Numbered from the stretch's first letter, positions 48,773 through 57,630 are shown. The stretch: 64,000 nucleotides of DNA from Pseudonocardia sp. N23 (GCF_002583555.1 NZ_BEGX01000029.1:203294-267293); one strand, 5' to 3'. A program made the numbers and translations. The notes: generated by a model not told the origin, from the sequence alone.

Positions 48773-49354
48773 GCGAGTTTCGGAGCGCGCCTGCGGCTGC
48801 GCCGGCACCAGGCAAGGCTGAGCCTCGAGTCCCTGGCGACGCTCAGCGGCGTGTCTCGGGCAACCCTGTCGAAGATCGAGCGCGGCGAGCGCAACCCGAG
48901 CCTCTCCTCGGCAGCACGGATCGCCGACGCGCTGCAGGTTCCGCTGGCCACGATGCTGTCGGTCGCGGGTGCGTCGTCCGAGGTCCAGGTGGTCAGGGGC
49001 GACGGCGCGGTCAGCCTGGTCGACGAGGAGACGGGCGCGATCCGCGAGTCGGTGCTCCCCGTCGTCGAGGGCGTGGAGATCGTGCGGTACACGCTGCCGC
49101 CCCACTGTTCGGCGGGACCGTTCCACCCCCATTCGCCGGGCGCGAAGGAGGTGTTCATCGTCCTCGAGGGGGAGATCGAGGTGCGGTCGGGCACGCACCG
49201 GATCGATCTCCGGTCGGGCGACGTGGCGATGGTCCCGGGCGACCTGAGCCACCAGCTGAACAACCTCGGCGACGTGACGACGCGGGTGATGCTGGTACTC
49301 GTCCGTCCCGGTGCGCCGGGTGAGGACGACCAGGAGCTCGCCGAGGAGAAGTGA
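48767..49354 (+). CDS. XRE-family regulator with cupin domain
   Basis: A 195-aa regulator. The HTH reads LESLATLSGVSRATLSKIERGERNPS. A double-stranded beta-helix cupin follows, with GPFHPHSPGAKEVFIVLEGEIEV carrying the His/Glu metal-site residues. XRE-cupin proteins often control amino-acid, polyamine or carbon-source genes by sensing a small molecule in the cupin. The GTG start lies inside a palindrome, suggesting a leaderless, autoregulated mRNA. The divergent ferredoxin is the nearest candidate target. Confidence 0.9.
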   Translation: MNASFGARLRLRRHQARLSLESLATLSGVSRATLSKIERGERNPSLSSAARIADALQVPLATMLSVAGASSEVQVVRGDGAVSLVDEETGAIRESVLPVVEGVEIVRYTLPPHCSAGPFHPHSPGAKEVFIVLEGEIEVRSGTHRIDLRSGDVAMVPGDLSHQLNNLGDVTTRVMLVLVRPGAPGEDDQELAEEK

Positions 49355-49387
49355 CCCCGGCCCGGATCACCGGCCGGACCCACCTGT

Positions 49388-49860
49388 TCAGCGGGGGTTC
49401 TCGGTCGAGAACCCGGGCTCCTCTTCCTGGATGATGTCGGCGAGCATCTCGAAGCTGTGCCGCGCCTGGTTGGCGTTGCCGAACTGGCGGTGGGCCGGCT
49501 CGGCCTCCTCGTCGGACATGATCCGCGGGGTGCCGGCGGTCTCGGCCATCAGCTGCGTCCGGCACGCGCGGTCCATCGTGATGAACCACCAGACTGCTTC
49601 CTCGAGCGGGCGGCTCAGCGAGGCCTACGCACGACCGTGCAGCGTGTGCGCGTGCGCGACGCCGGCGATGTCGGGCCGGGCGTGGTGGATCGCGGCGTGG
49701 ATCGCGAAGGCGGTCTTGTTGGTCCGCTTCTTGCCGCCGACGACCTTGCCGTCGCCGTCCAGCAGCAGGTCGCTGACCTTCATGCGCGAGAAGTGCACGC
49801 CGTACGGGTTGACCCAGGGCGCTCCCGGCGAAGACGTGGTCGAGCGTCCCGCGCTCGGCG
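49388..49860 (-). pseudogene. Broken class II aldolase/adducin-family gene
   Basis: One minus-strand frame carries WVNPYGVHFSRMKVSDLLL, GKVVGGKKRTNKTAFAIHAA and RPDIAGVAHAHTLHGRA, including the HAH zinc motif of class II aldolases, and then a stop. A second frame further downstream reads WWFITMDRACRTQLMAETAGTP, the C-terminal part. The stop after HGRA, a deletion between the parts and an altered 5' end show it is not functional. Confidence 0.7.
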
Positions 49861-50062
49861 ATGCGCACGACGTCGAGAATCACGGTCGGATCGAGGGGAC
49901 CCGGGTTCGTGGCCGCCGGAAGTCGCCAGGCGCCGAGACCCCATCCCGTTCCGCAAGCAGCCGGCGGACGAGCGGAACGACCGAGCGCGCGACGACCCAC
50001 AGGGGGCGTACTACAACGAGTACAGAGAGCGGGCGACGGTCATCGGAAATGTGGCCTGCGCG

Positions 50063-50713
50063 TCACTCTCGCTCGTGCAGAAGTGTCCGGACACGCAGAT
50101 CCCGCATTCGGATCAAGTGTGTGGACATTATGGCGCGGGCAGTATCGGCGTCACGCCGGCGGATCGCTTCGACCAGCTCGGCGTGCTCCCCGATGCTGCG
50201 CTCGGGGGGCTCCCCGAGGGACCGGTCCGGCGTGGAGATCGTCAGCAGGTCGTCGAGATCCGCGAGCAGCGCACCGATCAGCCCGTTGCGCGCCGCCGAC
50301 CGGATCGCCAGATGGAACAGGGCGTTGGTCCGGATCCGGGCCGCGTCGTCGGTCTCCGCCGTGGAGGACGCGTGCAGGCTCGCCAGCAGCTGCAGGTCGA
50401 ACTCCCCACGGCGCTCGGCCGCGAGCGCGGCGGCAGTGGCCTCCAGCGCGATCCGCGCGTCGTAGATCTCGAGGATCTCCTCCGGCGTCCGCCTGCGGAC
50501 GACGAACCCGCGCGTCGTCCGCTCGATCAGCCGGTCCTGCGCGAGCCGGACGAGCGCCTCGCGGACCGGCGTCCTGGACACGCCGTACACCTCGGACATC
50601 GCCGTCTCGTGCAGCACGGTACCCGGTGGGAACCGGCCGCCGAGCAGATCGGCCTTCATCCGGTTGTAGTGAGTGTCCCCGGGCAGCGTCACCCGGCCGC
50701 CGTTCACCGTCAT
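50063..50713 (-). CDS. GntR-family regulator with FCD domain
   Basis: A 216-aa regulator. The winged helix reads LLGGRFPPGTVLHETAMSEVYGVSRTPVREALVRLAQDRLIE, and the helical FCD effector domain has AERRGEFDL, HLAIRSAARN and the metal/ligand residues in GEHAELVEAIRRRDADTARAIMSTHL. Such regulators sense carboxylic acids. GGAGGGG precedes the ATG. It lies downstream of the GATase end on the same strand but is separated by a strong hairpin, so it is a separate transcript. Confidence 0.92.
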   Translation of the reverse strand: MTVNGGRVTLPGDTHYNRMKADLLGGRFPPGTVLHETAMSEVYGVSRTPVREALVRLAQDRLIERTTRGFVVRRRTPEEILEIYDARIALEATAAALAAERRGEFDLQLLASLHASSTAETDDAARIRTNALFHLAIRSAARNGLIGALLADLDDLLTISTPDRSLGEPPERSIGEHAELVEAIRRRDADTARAIMSTHLIRMRDLRVRTLLHERE

Positions 50714-51148
50714 GAGCACTCCCCCTCCACCGGATCCACGGCCCCCCGGCGGGCGCGTACCGGTCCGGACGTTAGCCCACCCACCCGGGGTCGCCGCGAG
50801 GTCGTCCGGGGACGAGGGCGTGCGCGCCGGCCCGGTCGCCGGACCGGGGCGGGCACATCCCCGCCGGTCAGCGGCCCGCGCCCAGATGCGCACGGCCGGC
50901 GCGATCATGGGCCGAGATCGCCGGCCGGCACCGGCAGGCACTCGGCACGCAGGCCTACGACCGCTTCGTGGCCGATCCGGGCGGCGTCGTCGAGCGGCAG
51001 CGGGCGGCGATGCGGGGGGGGTCTGCGGCGGGCGGCGGAGACCGGGACCGACGGCACCCGCGGCCGGCCGGACATGCAAGGGCCCGGCGTCCCGGGTGCA
51101 CGGGTTCTCGAGCGGGAGGTCCTCGTCGTCACCCGGGAGCCGGGCAGA
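50714..51148. other. Gap with an unidentified coding remnant
   Basis: A plus-strand frame at about 50905-51015 reads WAEIAGRHRQALGTQAYDRFVADPGG, then VVERQRAAM, which is protein-like, but no start, end or family can be assigned. The frame breaks in a G-run near 51016. The part next to 50713 should hold the GntR promoter. Confidence 0.4.
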
Positions 51149-51187
51149 CGGGTGGTGCCGGCCTTGGTCGGGGGCCGGCACCACCCG
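51149..51187 (-). terminator. Strong hairpin terminator after the GATase operon
   Basis: Perfect 15-bp arms, CGGGTGGTGCCGGCC and GGCCGGCACCACCCG, with a 9-nt loop, 20 nt downstream of the GATase stop. Confidence 0.75.
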
Positions 51188-51206
51188 GCTCATGCGTGTC
51201 GCGCTC

Positions 51207-51926
51207 CTATGCCCCCAGGAAGAACCGGGAGTAGAGGCGGTGCGCCGCCGCGATCGCCTCGGGCAGCTGCGTCGCGGTGTCCGCGAGCAGGTCGGCCCGC
51301 TCCCCGCCGGCCTCGGCGAGCAGCTTCAGCCGACGGTCACTGTCCATCCACTGGACCAGCTGAGTCTCGGTCACCTCGGGGTGGAACTGCACACCGAGGT
51401 GCCCGTCCCGGCGGAACGCCTGGACACAGCTCCCCCGCGAGACGATCGTCGCCGAGCCCGGCGCGGTGATCTCGTCACCGTGCCACTCGAACCAGGTCGA
51501 GTCGACGAGCTCGGCGTAGTCGTCGTCGGCCGGGTCGACGGACGGCGAGATCGGGATCCAGCCCCGCTCGATCGTCGACGCCTTCTGCACGTTCCCCCCG
51601 AACAGGATCGCCAGCAGCTGCGCGCCGAAGCAGATCCCGAACACCGGGGTGCCCAGCGCCATCGTCTCGCGGACGAAGTCCTTCTCCGCCGCGAGCCACG
51701 GGATGGTGTCGTCGTAGGCGGCCTCCCGGCTGCCCAGGACGACGAGCGCCCGGAAGCGTGCCGGTGCTGGCAGCGTGTCGGTCGACGCGTCGACCAGCTC
51801 CCACGGCAGCCCGTTGTCGGTCAGCCACTCGCCGAGGTTGCCCGGGCCGGCGTCGTCCTGGTGCTGGACGACCAGGATCGTGTCCTCGGCCGCCCGGCTG
51901 TCGGGGGCCGCTGCACTGTCACTCAC
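51207..51926 (-). CDS. Class I glutamine amidotransferase
   Basis: A 239-aa GATase with the complete triad: nucleophile Cys99 (GICFGAQLL), His182 and Glu184 (GVQFHPEVT). Family members hydrolyse glutamine or gamma-glutamyl amides. A stand-alone GATase beside a glutamine-synthetase-like ligase recalls the PuuD/PuuA pairing, where it releases glutamate from a gamma-glutamyl intermediate; this parallel is inferred. It overlaps the nitrilase gene by 8 bp and is the last gene of a four-gene leftward operon. Confidence 0.92.
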   Translation of the reverse strand: MSDSAAAPDSRAAEDTILVVQHQDDAGPGNLGEWLTDNGLPWELVDASTDTLPAPARFRALVVLGSREAAYDDTIPWLAAEKDFVRETMALGTPVFGICFGAQLLAILFGGNVQKASTIERGWIPISPSVDPADDDYAELVDSTWFEWHGDEITAPGSATIVSRGSCVQAFRRDGHLGVQFHPEVTETQLVQWMDSDRRLKLLAEAGGERADLLADTATQLPEAIAAAHRLYSRFFLGA

Positions 51927-52968
51927 TGATTGCCTCGGAGGTGCTCGAGTCGGTGAACGCGACCGCTTCCCGACGGGTGCGGTCGACGGTGACGCCGAAG
52001 ACGTCCGGCCTGCTGTAGTGGCCGGTCGGGTCGAAGGTCAGGCGCGCCTGGGCCACGGCGCGGAGGTCGAGGTCGGCGACGATCAGGCCTTCCTCTCCCT
52101 TGACGGGCTCGACGAGCCATGTCCCGTCGGGTGCCGCGATGCCCGACCCACCGTCGAACGGCATCGGCGACGAGTTCGCGTGCAGCTCGTCGAACAGCGG
52201 GAAGTCGTCGGGGACGTCGTCCATGGTCAGGATGCCGGACGCCGAAATGGCGAACACCCGGCCTTCCTGCGCCGTGAAGCGGGTGATGTCGGCGCTGACC
52301 GAGCTCGCGCCCGGCCACGTCCCGAAATGCACCTGCTCGCCGTCGGCGTAGAGGGCGTGCCGCGCCTGCGGCATCCAGTTCTCCCAGCAGTTGAGGCCAC
52401 CGACGCGGGCCGCGCCGACGGTGTGGGTCCGCAGACCGTTCCCGTCGCCCTGGGCCCACACGAGGCGCTCGTCGTAGGTCGGGACCAGCTTGCGGTGGTG
52501 ACCGACGAGCCCGTCGCCGGGCTTGATGGCCAGGAGCGTGCAGTAGGTCGACCCGCTGGCCGGGCCACGTCCACGTTCGGTGACACCGACGTAGAGGGTC
52601 AGGCCGAGATCGGTCGCGAGTGCCTCGAGCTCGCGCTGCTCCGGTCCACCGACCTCGATCGCCGAGTCGAGATAGTAGGCGTAGCACTGCTTCTGCGCGA
52701 CGTCCTCGAAGTTGGCGCCGTGCGTGCGGGTGAGCCAGAAGGGATAGCCCGAGAGGTAGGTCTCGGGGAAGGCGAGCACCTGAGCCCCCGCGGAGGCGGC
52801 CACGTGGGCCGCCTCCGCGAGACGCTTCATGCGCGCGCCGACGTCGAGCCACCGTCCGCCGAGCTGGGCGGCCGCGACCGTCAGGGTCGATCGCGGGTCC
52901 GGGTCCGAGAGACGAGAGGCTGCCAGGACCCGAAGTCCCGGCACCCCCGCGCCGGCGTCGTCGATCAC
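51919..52968 (-). CDS. Nitrilase-superfamily carbon-nitrogen hydrolase (true nitrilase type)
   Basis: A 349-aa enzyme with the catalytic triad Glu69 (FPETYLSGYP), Lys160 (HHRKLVPTY) and Cys194 (GGLNCWENWMP). The motifs KLVPTYDERLVWAQGDG and NCWENWMP are those of branch 1 nitrilases, which turn R-CN into R-COOH plus ammonia, more than of amidases or carbamoylases. A non-homologous N-terminal stretch of about 28 residues precedes the first strand. The GTG starts 1 bp after the ligase stop. Its place between a GS-like ligase and a GATase suggests that its product or the released ammonia is passed on. Confidence 0.9.
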   Translation of the reverse strand: MIDDAGAGVPGLRVLAASRLSDPDPRSTLTVAAAQLGGRWLDVGARMKRLAEAAHVAASAGAQVLAFPETYLSGYPFWLTRTHGANFEDVAQKQCYAYYLDSAIEVGGPEQRELEALATDLGLTLYVGVTERGRGPASGSTYCTLLAIKPGDGLVGHHRKLVPTYDERLVWAQGDGNGLRTHTVGAARVGGLNCWENWMPQARHALYADGEQVHFGTWPGASSVSADITRFTAQEGRVFAISASGILTMDDVPDDFPLFDELHANSSPMPFDGGSGIAAPDGTWLVEPVKGEEGLIVADLDLRAVAQARLTFDPTGHYSRPDVFGVTVDRTRREAVAFTDSSTSEAISE

Positions 52969-52969
52969 G

Positions 52970-54403
52970 TCAGTAGACCTCGAAGTACTCGCGCTGCTCC
53001 CAGTCGGTCACCGCGGCGTTGAAGCGCTTGACCTCGCTGCCCTTGACCGTCGAGAGGTACTCGACGAAGGGGTCACCGAGCTCGGAGCGCAGCAGGCTGC
53101 TCTTCTTGAAGAGCTCGATCGACTCCTCGAGGGAGCCCGGCAGGCGCTCGGCCTCGACCTGGTACGGCTCGTCGGCCGAGGGGCCCGGGTCGAGCTTGTT
53201 GCGCAGACCGTCGCGGCCCGAGATGACCTGGGAGGCCAGGTACAGGTACGGGTTCGCGGCCGGCTCGCCGACGCGGTTCTCCAGGTGGGTGTTCGAGTCG
53301 CCACGACCACCGGCGACGCGGATCAGCGCGCCGCGGTTCTCCTCGGCCCACGCGATGCGGTCCGGGGCGAACGAGTCCGGCAGGTAGCGCTTGTAGCCGT
53401 TGACGGTCGGGGTGCTGAGCACCGAGCAGGAACGCGCGTGCTCGAGCAGGCCGGCCATCCAGTGGCGGCCGGTGTCGGAGAGGACCTCGTCGGCGGTGCC
53501 GGCGAAGGCGTTCTCGACCTCGGTGTTGCCCAGGGACTGGTGCAGGTGCCAACCGCTCGAGAACGCGTTCGGCAGGGCCGGGCGGGACATGAAGGTGGCG
53601 TGGTGGCCGTTGCGGCGGCAGAGCTGTTTGATGGCGCTGCGCAGCAGGATCGCCGAGTCGGCGGCCTGCAGACCCTCCATCACCTCGAAGGTGAACTCGG
53701 TTTGGCCGGGGCCCCACTCGTCCTCGACGGTCGCGAGCGGCAGGCCGAGGGCCACCACGTTGTCGCGCAGGATGTCGAGGATCGGGGTGATCTCGTCACC
53801 ACGGTTCTCGGTCAGGTACTGGAAGCCGTGGGAGACGGCGGAGACCTGGGGCGGGTCCGGCGGGTAGCCGCTCTGCTCGAACGACAGGCGCGGGTCCTCG
53901 AGCTTGGTGATGTAGAACTCGAGCTCGATGCCGGCGACGAAGTTCCAGCCCTCGTCCTTCAGCTGCGAGAGCTGCGACTGCAGGATGCCGCGGGTGTCGA
54001 AGGGGACGACCTCACCCGAACGGTAGTGCAGGTTGCACAGCACCCAGCCGGTCTTGTCGAGCCACGGGAGGATCCGGAAGGTGCCCGGGTCCGGGACGAG
54101 CACGCCGTCGGGGAGACCGGTCATGCGCGGGTCGCCGAAGCCGTCGGCCGCGAACGGCGGCACGGCCGGGTTGTTCGTGGTGTCGAAGATCAGCGTGGCG
54201 GTCTGGAAGTCCTTGCCGTTGCGCAGGACCGACAGGAAGTGCCCGGCCTCGAGCGTCTTGCCGCGCAGGATGCCGTGCTGGTCACCCCAGGCGACGCGGA
54301 CCTGGCGCAGACCCTGCTCCGTGACCTGGGCCGCGATCTTGTCGGCCTGGTCCTGCTGCTCAGCACTCCACAGTCCGTGGCGCTGGATGAAGGTGGAACC
54401 CAT
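52970..54403 (-). CDS. Glutamine-synthetase-family ligase (GlnA-like)
   Basis: A 477-aa ATP-dependent ligase. The N-terminal motif AWGDQHGILRGKTL is typical of the GS-like branch (GMAS, PuuA, GlnA3/4) rather than of housekeeping GlnA. Active-site glutamates are in GIELEFYI and EDEWGPGQTEFTFE, the ATP/ammonium region is NGHHATFMSRP with WHLHQSL, and NGYKRYLP and HLENRVGEP complete the site. No adenylylation tyrosine motif is seen. It probably makes a gamma-glutamyl amide from glutamate and an amine or ammonia. GAGGAG lies 7 nt before the ATG. Confidence 0.92.
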   Translation of the reverse strand: MGSTFIQRHGLWSAEQQDQADKIAAQVTEQGLRQVRVAWGDQHGILRGKTLEAGHFLSVLRNGKDFQTATLIFDTTNNPAVPPFAADGFGDPRMTGLPDGVLVPDPGTFRILPWLDKTGWVLCNLHYRSGEVVPFDTRGILQSQLSQLKDEGWNFVAGIELEFYITKLEDPRLSFEQSGYPPDPPQVSAVSHGFQYLTENRGDEITPILDILRDNVVALGLPLATVEDEWGPGQTEFTFEVMEGLQAADSAILLRSAIKQLCRRNGHHATFMSRPALPNAFSSGWHLHQSLGNTEVENAFAGTADEVLSDTGRHWMAGLLEHARSCSVLSTPTVNGYKRYLPDSFAPDRIAWAEENRGALIRVAGGRGDSNTHLENRVGEPAANPYLYLASQVISGRDGLRNKLDPGPSADEPYQVEAERLPGSLEESIELFKKSSLLRSELGDPFVEYLSTVKGSEVKRFNAAVTDWEQREYFEVY

Positions 54404-54425
54404 CGACTACTCCTCATAGGTCAGG

Positions 54426-54436
54426 TGTTCAGACCA
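54426..54436. promoter_or_regulatory. Degenerate FadR/GntR operator before the ligase gene
   Basis: TGTTCAGACCA differs at one base from the TGGTCAGACCA palindrome at 55011-55021. It lies 22 bp upstream of the GS-like start, between that gene and DUF1097. Confidence 0.4.
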
Positions 54437-54450
54437 ATTCCAACAGCAGA

Positions 54451-54936
54451 TCAGGCGTTGGCCACCGACGCGTCCGAGGACTCCGCGGCCTTGCCGGCGC
54501 CGGTGATCAGGCCCGCGGACCACTCGGAGACGAACCCGAGTACGAGGCCGACCACGATGCAGATGACCGTGGAACGGACGTCGATCGACGTGCCGAACAG
54601 GCACGCGGCACCCATGAAGGTACCCGGGATGAACGACAGGGGCGACCATCCGGCCTGGACGCACATGACGAACGCGGCGATCGCGACCGCAATGGGCAGC
54701 GCACCCGCCCAGGCACCGACCAGCCCGGCCAGCGTCACTGCGAGCCACGCCCACAGCACACCCGACAGACTGGCGGCACCCATCTTGAGGAACCCGCCGA
54801 CCTTGCCGCCGGCGGCGAAGAACCCGGCCCAGATGATCACGGCGACCCACGGGGGGAGGCCGACCAGGCCGCTCACATAGACCCAGAGCCCAACCAGGAC
54901 ACCGATCGTCAGACCGAGAGCCGCTAGAGCGCGCAC
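54451..54936 (-). CDS. DUF1097 membrane protein
   Basis: A 161-aa protein with five to six short hydrophobic helices (LGLTIGVLVGLWVYVSGLVG, WVAVIIWAGFFAAGG and following), matching the DUF1097 (YcdZ-like) family of unknown function. Small Gly-rich helices suggest a channel or permease component. The GTG has GAGGAGA upstream. It is the first gene of the operon with the GS-like ligase, nitrilase and GATase and could transport their substrate. Confidence 0.88.
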   Translation of the reverse strand: MRALAALGLTIGVLVGLWVYVSGLVGLPPWVAVIIWAGFFAAGGKVGGFLKMGAASLSGVLWAWLAVTLAGLVGAWAGALPIAVAIAAFVMCVQAGWSPLSFIPGTFMGAACLFGTSIDVRSTVICIVVGLVLGFVSEWSAGLITGAGKAAESSDASVANA

Positions 54937-55422
54937 GTCAATCTCCTCGCTGTTGTCGTCGTGCAGAGGGGGCGGAGCTCAACCACCGCACGCTTGGTGC
55001 GGTCATCTGGTGGTCAGACCAGTTTGGTGACGGCGACCCCATGTGTCAACCGTCTCATCACCTGCGAGCTGCTTGTCACCCAGCGAAACATGACAGCGTT
55101 TCGCCAGCACGGTGTGCCCGGCTCCACATTCCACTTCCCTTGCTGCACAACGGCTATTGCGACGCGAACCCACATGTCCGGCCGGAGTGCCGGCACCCCG
55201 CGGACCCAAAGTCGGAACTCCGCGTCGCGTTCTCCCCCGACGCATTCGGCGGCACCCCCGTACGCCCGGTCGGACCTGGCACGCGACATCCACCGACCCG
55301 CCGCCCGGCCTCCTGCCCGTCCACCGCGTCTCTGCGGATCGGGCGACCTGCCCGGCGGGGTAGGATCGGTCCAGTCGATCACCTGGGGATCGCGCGAGGC
55401 GCATCGTCGTCGTGGGGGTGTC
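54937..55422. other. Divergent promoter region without genes
   Basis: 486 bp between the DUF1097 operon and the FadR-type regulator hold no supportable ORF. They contain the CCGCAC-GCTTG-GTGCGG hairpin (near 54986-55002), the TGGTCAGACCA operator and a long stretch (about 55080-55330) with base composition nearer non-coding DNA. Confidence 0.55.
55011..55021. promoter_or_regulatory. FadR/GntR operator TGGTCAGACCA
   Basis: A perfect palindrome TGGTC-A-GACCA, close to known FadR-subfamily sites (TGGTNNGACCA). It lies 75 bp upstream of the DUF1097 start and is probably bound by the divergent GntR/FadR protein. Confidence 0.6.
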
Positions 55423-56166
55423 ATGAGTCAGGACCACCGACAGGCGATCTCCCCCATCCGTCCGGTGGACCGCAGGCCGCTGTACGAGCAGGTGAGCGAC
55501 CGGCTCCGCGAGTTCATCGACGTCAACCAGCTGCAGCCGGGCGACCGCCTGATGACCGAGCGCGACCTCGCCCGCCAGCTCGCGGTCGGCAGGTCGTCCA
55601 TCCGCGAGGCCATCACCGCACTGCGGGCCCGCGGCGAGGTCGAGGTGCGCCACGGCGACGGGATATACCTCGTGCGCCGCCCCGAGGACCTCATCCCCTC
55701 ACTCGCGGCCGAGCTCGTCGAGACCCACATCGACCATCCGGCCATCTGGGAGACGCGACAGGCGCTCGAGACCCAGTGCGCCCGGCTCGCCGCGCACCGT
55801 GCCACCGAGGCCGACCTGAAGAACCTGGCCTCGTCCCTCGAGGACATGGAACGCGAGATCGACGCAGGCGAGGCCGGCCTGGTCGGCGACCGGCGCTTCC
55901 ACGTCGGGGTGGCCACGGCGTCGCACAACCCGATCCTGATCAGCCTGCTGGAGAGCATGCGCCAGGCGCTCGACCGGACGTCGGCGACGTCGCTGACGCG
56001 CAGCGGCCAGCCGGCCACCTCGCTCGCCGACCACCGCCGCATCTACGACGCGATCCGCGCGGGCGACGCCCCCACCGCGGCCGACGCGATGCTCTCCCAC
56101 CTGGTGAGCACCACCGACTCGCTCGTGATGGAAGGCGCCGTCAAGGAGCTCGGCCACCGCCGCTGA
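55423..56166 (+). CDS. GntR-family (FadR subfamily) transcriptional regulator
   Basis: A 247-aa regulator with winged helix PLYEQVSDRLREFIDVNQLQPGDRLMTERDLARQLAVGRSSIREAITALRA and FCD domain FHVGVATASHNPIL, then DHRRIYDAIRAGDAPTAADAMLSHL with effector/metal residues. It diverges from the DUF1097-ligase-nitrilase-GATase operon, with an FadR-like palindrome in between, so it is the likely repressor responding to a carboxylate or amino acid. It is convergent with sdaA (80-bp gap with a hairpin). Confidence 0.93.
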   Translation: MSQDHRQAISPIRPVDRRPLYEQVSDRLREFIDVNQLQPGDRLMTERDLARQLAVGRSSIREAITALRARGEVEVRHGDGIYLVRRPEDLIPSLAAELVETHIDHPAIWETRQALETQCARLAAHRATEADLKNLASSLEDMEREIDAGEAGLVGDRRFHVGVATASHNPILISLLESMRQALDRTSATSLTRSGQPATSLADHRRIYDAIRAGDAPTAADAMLSHLVSTTDSLVMEGAVKELGHRR

Positions 56167-56190
56167 CCGTCAGGCTGCACGTGAGCTCCA

Positions 56191-56219
56191 CCCGGGCGGG
56201 TGGGACGTCGCCGCCCGGG
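56191..56219. terminator. Bidirectional hairpin between regulator and sdaA
   Basis: Perfect 9-bp arms, CCCGGGCGG and CCGCCCGGG, with an 11-nt loop, between two convergent genes. Confidence 0.6.
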
Positions 56220-56246
56220 CGGGTCAGAACCTGTCGTCCCGGCCTG

Positions 56247-57626
56247 TCAGCACTCGATGACGTTCACCGGGATGGTGAGCGCCAGGCCGCCACGGGACGT
56301 CTCCTTGTACTTGTCGCTCATGTCCCGACCGGTCTCACGCATCGTCGTGATGACCTGGTCGAGCGAGACACGATGACGACCGCTGCCCCGCAGTGCCATC
56401 CGCGCCGCGTTGACCGCCTTGCCCGCCGAGATCGCGTTGCGCTCGATGCACGGGATCTGGACGAGACCCCCGATCGGGTCGCACGTCAGGCCGAGGCTGT
56501 GTTCCATCGCGATCTCGGCCGCGTTCTCGACCTGCGCCGGAGTGCCGCCGAGAACCTGCGCGAGACCGGCCGCCGCCATCGACGACGCCGAACCGACCTC
56601 GCCCTGACAGCCCACCTCAGCACCCGAGATCGACGCCAGCTCCTTGTACAGCGACCCGATCGCACCGGCGGTGAGCAGGAAGCTCACGGCCGTCTCGTCC
56701 GGGTCACAGAGACCCATCGGGGTGTAGTGCGTCGCGTAGTGCATGACCGCCGGGATGATTCCCGCCGCACCGTTGGTCGGTGCCGTGACGATCCGCCCAC
56801 CCGCGGCGTTCTCCTCGTTCACCGCCATCGCTACCAGGTTGACCCAGTCGAGCGCGAACCCGGGGTCGCGCTCGGGGTCCTCGACCCGCAGCCGCTCGTA
56901 CCACTCGCGCGCCCGGCGCCTCACCGACAGGCCGCCCGGGAGCTCGCCCTCCTCGGTGATGCCGCGGCCAACGCAGTCCCACATGACGTCACGGATCTCG
57001 AGCAGGCCCTTGCGCACCTCGTCCTCGGAACGCGTGGTGCGCTCGAACTCGAGCATGACGTCGCAGATCGACGATCCGGACTCGACGCAACACTCGAGCA
57101 GCTCCGCCGCCGTCCCGAACGGGCCGGTGGACCCGCCGTCGTCCGAGCCGTCGCCCTCGCCCTTCTCGTGGACGAACCCGCCGCCGACCGAGAAATAGGT
57201 CTTCTCGCGCAGGGTCGTGCCCGCACCGTCCCGGACCCTGAGGGTCATCCCGTTGGGGTGTTCGGGCAGGACGGTACGGGGCCGCAGCACGATGTCGTCG
57301 ATCCGCTGCGGCACCTCCCGGACGCCGCCGAGCCGGATCCGGCCCGTGTCGGCGATCTCCGCGGTGCGGGTCTGCACCGTCTCCCCGGTCACGACGTGGG
57401 GGTGCCGGCCCTCGAGGCCCAGCAGGACGGCGGGAAGCGTGCCGTGCCCGGCGCCGGTCGCGGCGAGGGACCCGTAGAGGATCACCTCGAGCTCCACGAC
57501 CTCGTCGAGCACACCGTCCGCACCAAGCTCCTCGGCGAACCGGGCGCCTGCCCGCATCGGACCCACCGTGTGCGAGCTCGACGGTCCGATGCCGATCGAG
57601 AACAGGTCGAACACGCTCACAGTCAT
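56247..57626 (-). CDS. sdaA: L-serine ammonia-lyase, single-chain iron-sulfur type
   Basis: Deaminates L-serine to pyruvate and ammonia with a [4Fe-4S] cluster. The 459-aa protein has the N-terminal [23 protein letters not shown] signature (beta domain) and the catalytic domain with cluster cysteines in [21 protein letters not shown] and [21 protein letters not shown] is also conserved. It is the last gene of the gcvPTH-glyA-sdaA unit, 4 bp after glyA, so glycine can be turned into serine and then pyruvate. Confidence 0.95.
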   Translation of the reverse strand: MTVSVFDLFSIGIGPSSSHTVGPMRAGARFAEELGADGVLDEVVELEVILYGSLAATGAGHGTLPAVLLGLEGRHPHVVTGETVQTRTAEIADTGRIRLGGVREVPQRIDDIVLRPRTVLPEHPNGMTLRVRDGAGTTLREKTYFSVGGGFVHEKGEGDGSDDGGSTGPFGTAAELLECCVESGSSICDVMLEFERTTRSEDEVRKGLLEIRDVMWDCVGRGITEEGELPGGLSVRRRAREWYERLRVEDPERDPGFALDWVNLVAMAVNEENAAGGRIVTAPTNGAAGIIPAVMHYATHYTPMGLCDPDETAVSFLLTAGAIGSLYKELASISGAEVGCQGEVGSASSMAAAGLAQVLGGTPAQVENAAEIAMEHSLGLTCDPIGGLVQIPCIERNAISAGKAVNAARMALRGSGRHRVSLDQVITTMRETGRDMSDKYKETSRGGLALTIPVNVIEC

Positions 57627-57630
57627 CGGG

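Noticed and set aside
52829..54880. A 683-codon open frame antisense to the GS-like ligase
   Set aside because: Shadow frame: no motif, no ribosome-binding site, and the opposite strand carries a complete enzyme with all active-site residues.
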